Origin: Mesorhizobium sp.
Lineage (GTDB): Bacteria; Pseudomonadota; Alphaproteobacteria; Rhizobiales; Rhizobiaceae
DNA length: 64,000 bases
Assembly (NCBI RefSeq): GCF_004962245.1
Contig: NZ_SUHQ01000013.1
Coordinates: forward strand, 62,001-126,000
Reading direction: 5' to 3'
Both the position numbers and the translations under genes were made by a program. Below, piece after piece: positions 62,876 through 64,000 of this stretch (position 1 is its first letter; each line of letters opens with the position of its first letter). The notes below the pieces were generated by a model. It was not told the DNA's origin. It made no database searches and saw only the letters and a list, made by a program, of their open reading frames with translations.

Positions 62876-64000
62876 ATGGCCGACCAAAAATATCTTTCTA
62901 TTCGCGGCGCGCGCGAACACAATCTGAAGAACGTCGATCTCGACCTGCCGCGTGACAGCCTGATCGTCATGACCGGCCTGTCGGGGTCCGGCAAGTCTTC
63001 GCTCGCCTTCGACACCATCTATGCCGAGGGCCAGCGCCGCTATGTCGAGAGCCTGTCGGCCTACGCCAGGCAATTCCTCGAAATGATGCAGAAGCCGGAT
63101 GTCGACCAGATCGACGGCCTGTCACCGGCCATTTCCATCGAGCAGAAGACCACTTCGAGGAACCCGCGTTCGACGGTCGGCACCGTCACCGAAATCTATG
63201 ACTACATGCGACTGCTGTTCGCGCGCGTCGGCATCCCCTATTCGCCGGCCACCGGCCTGCCGATCGAGAGCCAGACGGTGTCGCAGATGGTCGACCGCGT
63301 GCTGGCGGTCGAGGAAGGCACGCGCCTGTTCATCCTGGCGCCGATGGTGCGTGGCCGCAAAGGCGAATACCGCAAGGAACTGCTGGAGCTGCAGAAAAAG
63401 GGTTTTCAGCGCGTCAAGGTCGACGGCGTTTTCTACGAGATCGCCGACGTGCCGGCGCTGGACAAGAAGTACAAGCATGACCTCGACGTCGTCGTCGACC
63501 GCATCGTGGTGCGCGGCGACCTGGCGACGCGGCTTGCGGATTCCATCGAAACCGCGCTGAAGCTGGCCGACGGGCTGGCAGTGGCGGAATTCGCCGACCG
63601 GCCGCTCGACGCCAGCCAGACCGGCGAGGATTCGGTCAACAAATCGAAGAACGAGACGCACGAACGTATTCTGTTTTCGGAAAAGTTCGCCTGTCCGGTG
63701 TCCGGCTTCACCATTCCCGAGATCGAGCCGCGGCTGTTCTCCTTCAACAACCCGTTCGGTGCCTGCCCGACCTGCGACGGCTTGGGCAGCCAGCGCGCCA
63801 TCGACGCCAGCCTGATCGTGCCCGACGACAACCTGTCGCTGCGCGCCGGCGCCGTCAGCCCGTGGGCGAAATCGACTTCGCCCTATTACGCGCAGACCCT
63901 GGAAGCGCTGGGCAAGGCCTATGGCTTCAAGCTCGGCGACAAGTTCCGGGAGCTGACCGAAGAGGCAAAGCAAGCCATCCTGCATGGCACTGGCGAGCGC
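62876..64000 (+). CDS. uvrA: UvrA, excinuclease ABC subunit A (3' end cut by window)
   Basis: The first 375 codons of the damage-recognition ATPase of nucleotide excision repair (full length about 970). Walker A is GLSGSGKSS (34-42), followed by the UvrB-binding region and the first zinc-module cysteines (FACPVSGF and [10 protein letters not shown]). The ATG (MADQKYLSI) gives the usual N-terminus; the ribosome site is weak (GGCGGCGACC). The frame remains open to the last base. Confidence 0.97.
   Translation, partial: MADQKYLSIRGAREHNLKNVDLDLPRDSLIVMTGLSGSGKSSLAFDTIYAEGQRRYVESLSAYARQFLEMMQKPDVDQIDGLSPAISIEQKTTSRNPRSTVGTVTEIYDYMRLLFARVGIPYSPATGLPIESQTVSQMVDRVLAVEEGTRLFILAPMVRGRKGEYRKELLELQKKGFQRVKVDGVFYEIADVPALDKKYKHDLDVVVDRIVVRGDLATRLADSIETALKLADGLAVAEFADRPLDASQTGEDSVNKSKNETHERILFSEKFACPVSGFTIPEIEPRLFSFNNPFGACPTCDGLGSQRAIDASLIVPDDNLSLRAGAVSPWAKSTSPYYAQTLEALGKAYGFKLGDKFRELTEEAKQAILHGTGER

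Overview
This 64-kb window is dense, high-GC chromosomal DNA from an alphaproteobacterium of the order Hyphomicrobiales (Rhizobiales), most likely Mesorhizobium or a close relative. The evidence is lineage-typical content: EipB, BA14K, DUF1489, DUF6105 and phasin proteins, the glpRDSTPQUVK glycerol-uptake locus, an Anbu proteasome-like cluster, LexA boxes of the alphaproteobacterial GTTC-N7-GTTC type, and rhizobial palindromic repeats. There is no rRNA, prophage, integrase, transposase or CRISPR array. The assignment to genus is inference.

Layout. 1-5.1 kb: a cut-off acyltransferase-like gene, eipB, then RidA, glycerophosphodiesterase, FemAB-like and HIT genes, closed by a bidirectional terminator. 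5.1-10.3 kb: clpS-clpA, a phasin behind a repeat-built promoter, and a D,D-carboxypeptidase with a SPOR domain. 10.3-22.2 kb: mostly housekeeping genes, including J-domain and VWA proteins, sdaA, gatC-GNAT-gatA, a UPF0173 hydrolase, ruvX and an AidB-type acyl-CoA dehydrogenase. 22.4-26.4 kb: the overlapping pyrB-pyrC-like-plsY-dprA operon, followed by tRNA-Lys and a BA14K gene. 27.5-38.2 kb: the complete glycerol locus. GlpR is the regulator, GlpSTPQUV the ABC importer, GlpK the kinase and GlpD the dehydrogenase, so imported glycerol becomes glycerol-3-phosphate and then dihydroxyacetone phosphate. The glpR-glpD gap holds a phased array of TTTCGAAA/AACGAA boxes.

38.3-44.7 kb: a little-understood peptide-modification/proteolysis cluster made of a circularly permuted ATP-grasp protein, an alpha-E protein, a transglutaminase-like protease and Anbu. 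A PLP decarboxylase lies 55 bp downstream. The cluster is interrupted by a four-helix-bundle (23S rRNA IVP family) gene bracketed by inverted heptanucleotide repeats. This is the most striking architecture in the window. 44.7-53.9 kb: DsbA-like and DUF4864 genes, the queuosine genes queA-orf-tgt, two cyclophilins, coaD between inverted palindromic repeats, a 50-residue membrane protein, and gyrA.

54-64 kb: an AraC regulator, VOC, MarC and OsmC genes, then ssb and (cut off) uvrA. Each of the last two has its own SOS box. About 5 kb lies between them, holding arsR-SRPBCC, clpP, a small exported protein, a membrane-anchored AraC regulator and an alpha/beta hydrolase, followed by an 836-bp gene-free stretch. 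That stretch holds a candidate small RNA with an exposed anti-Shine-Dalgarno tract and a second, four-way-junction structured element.
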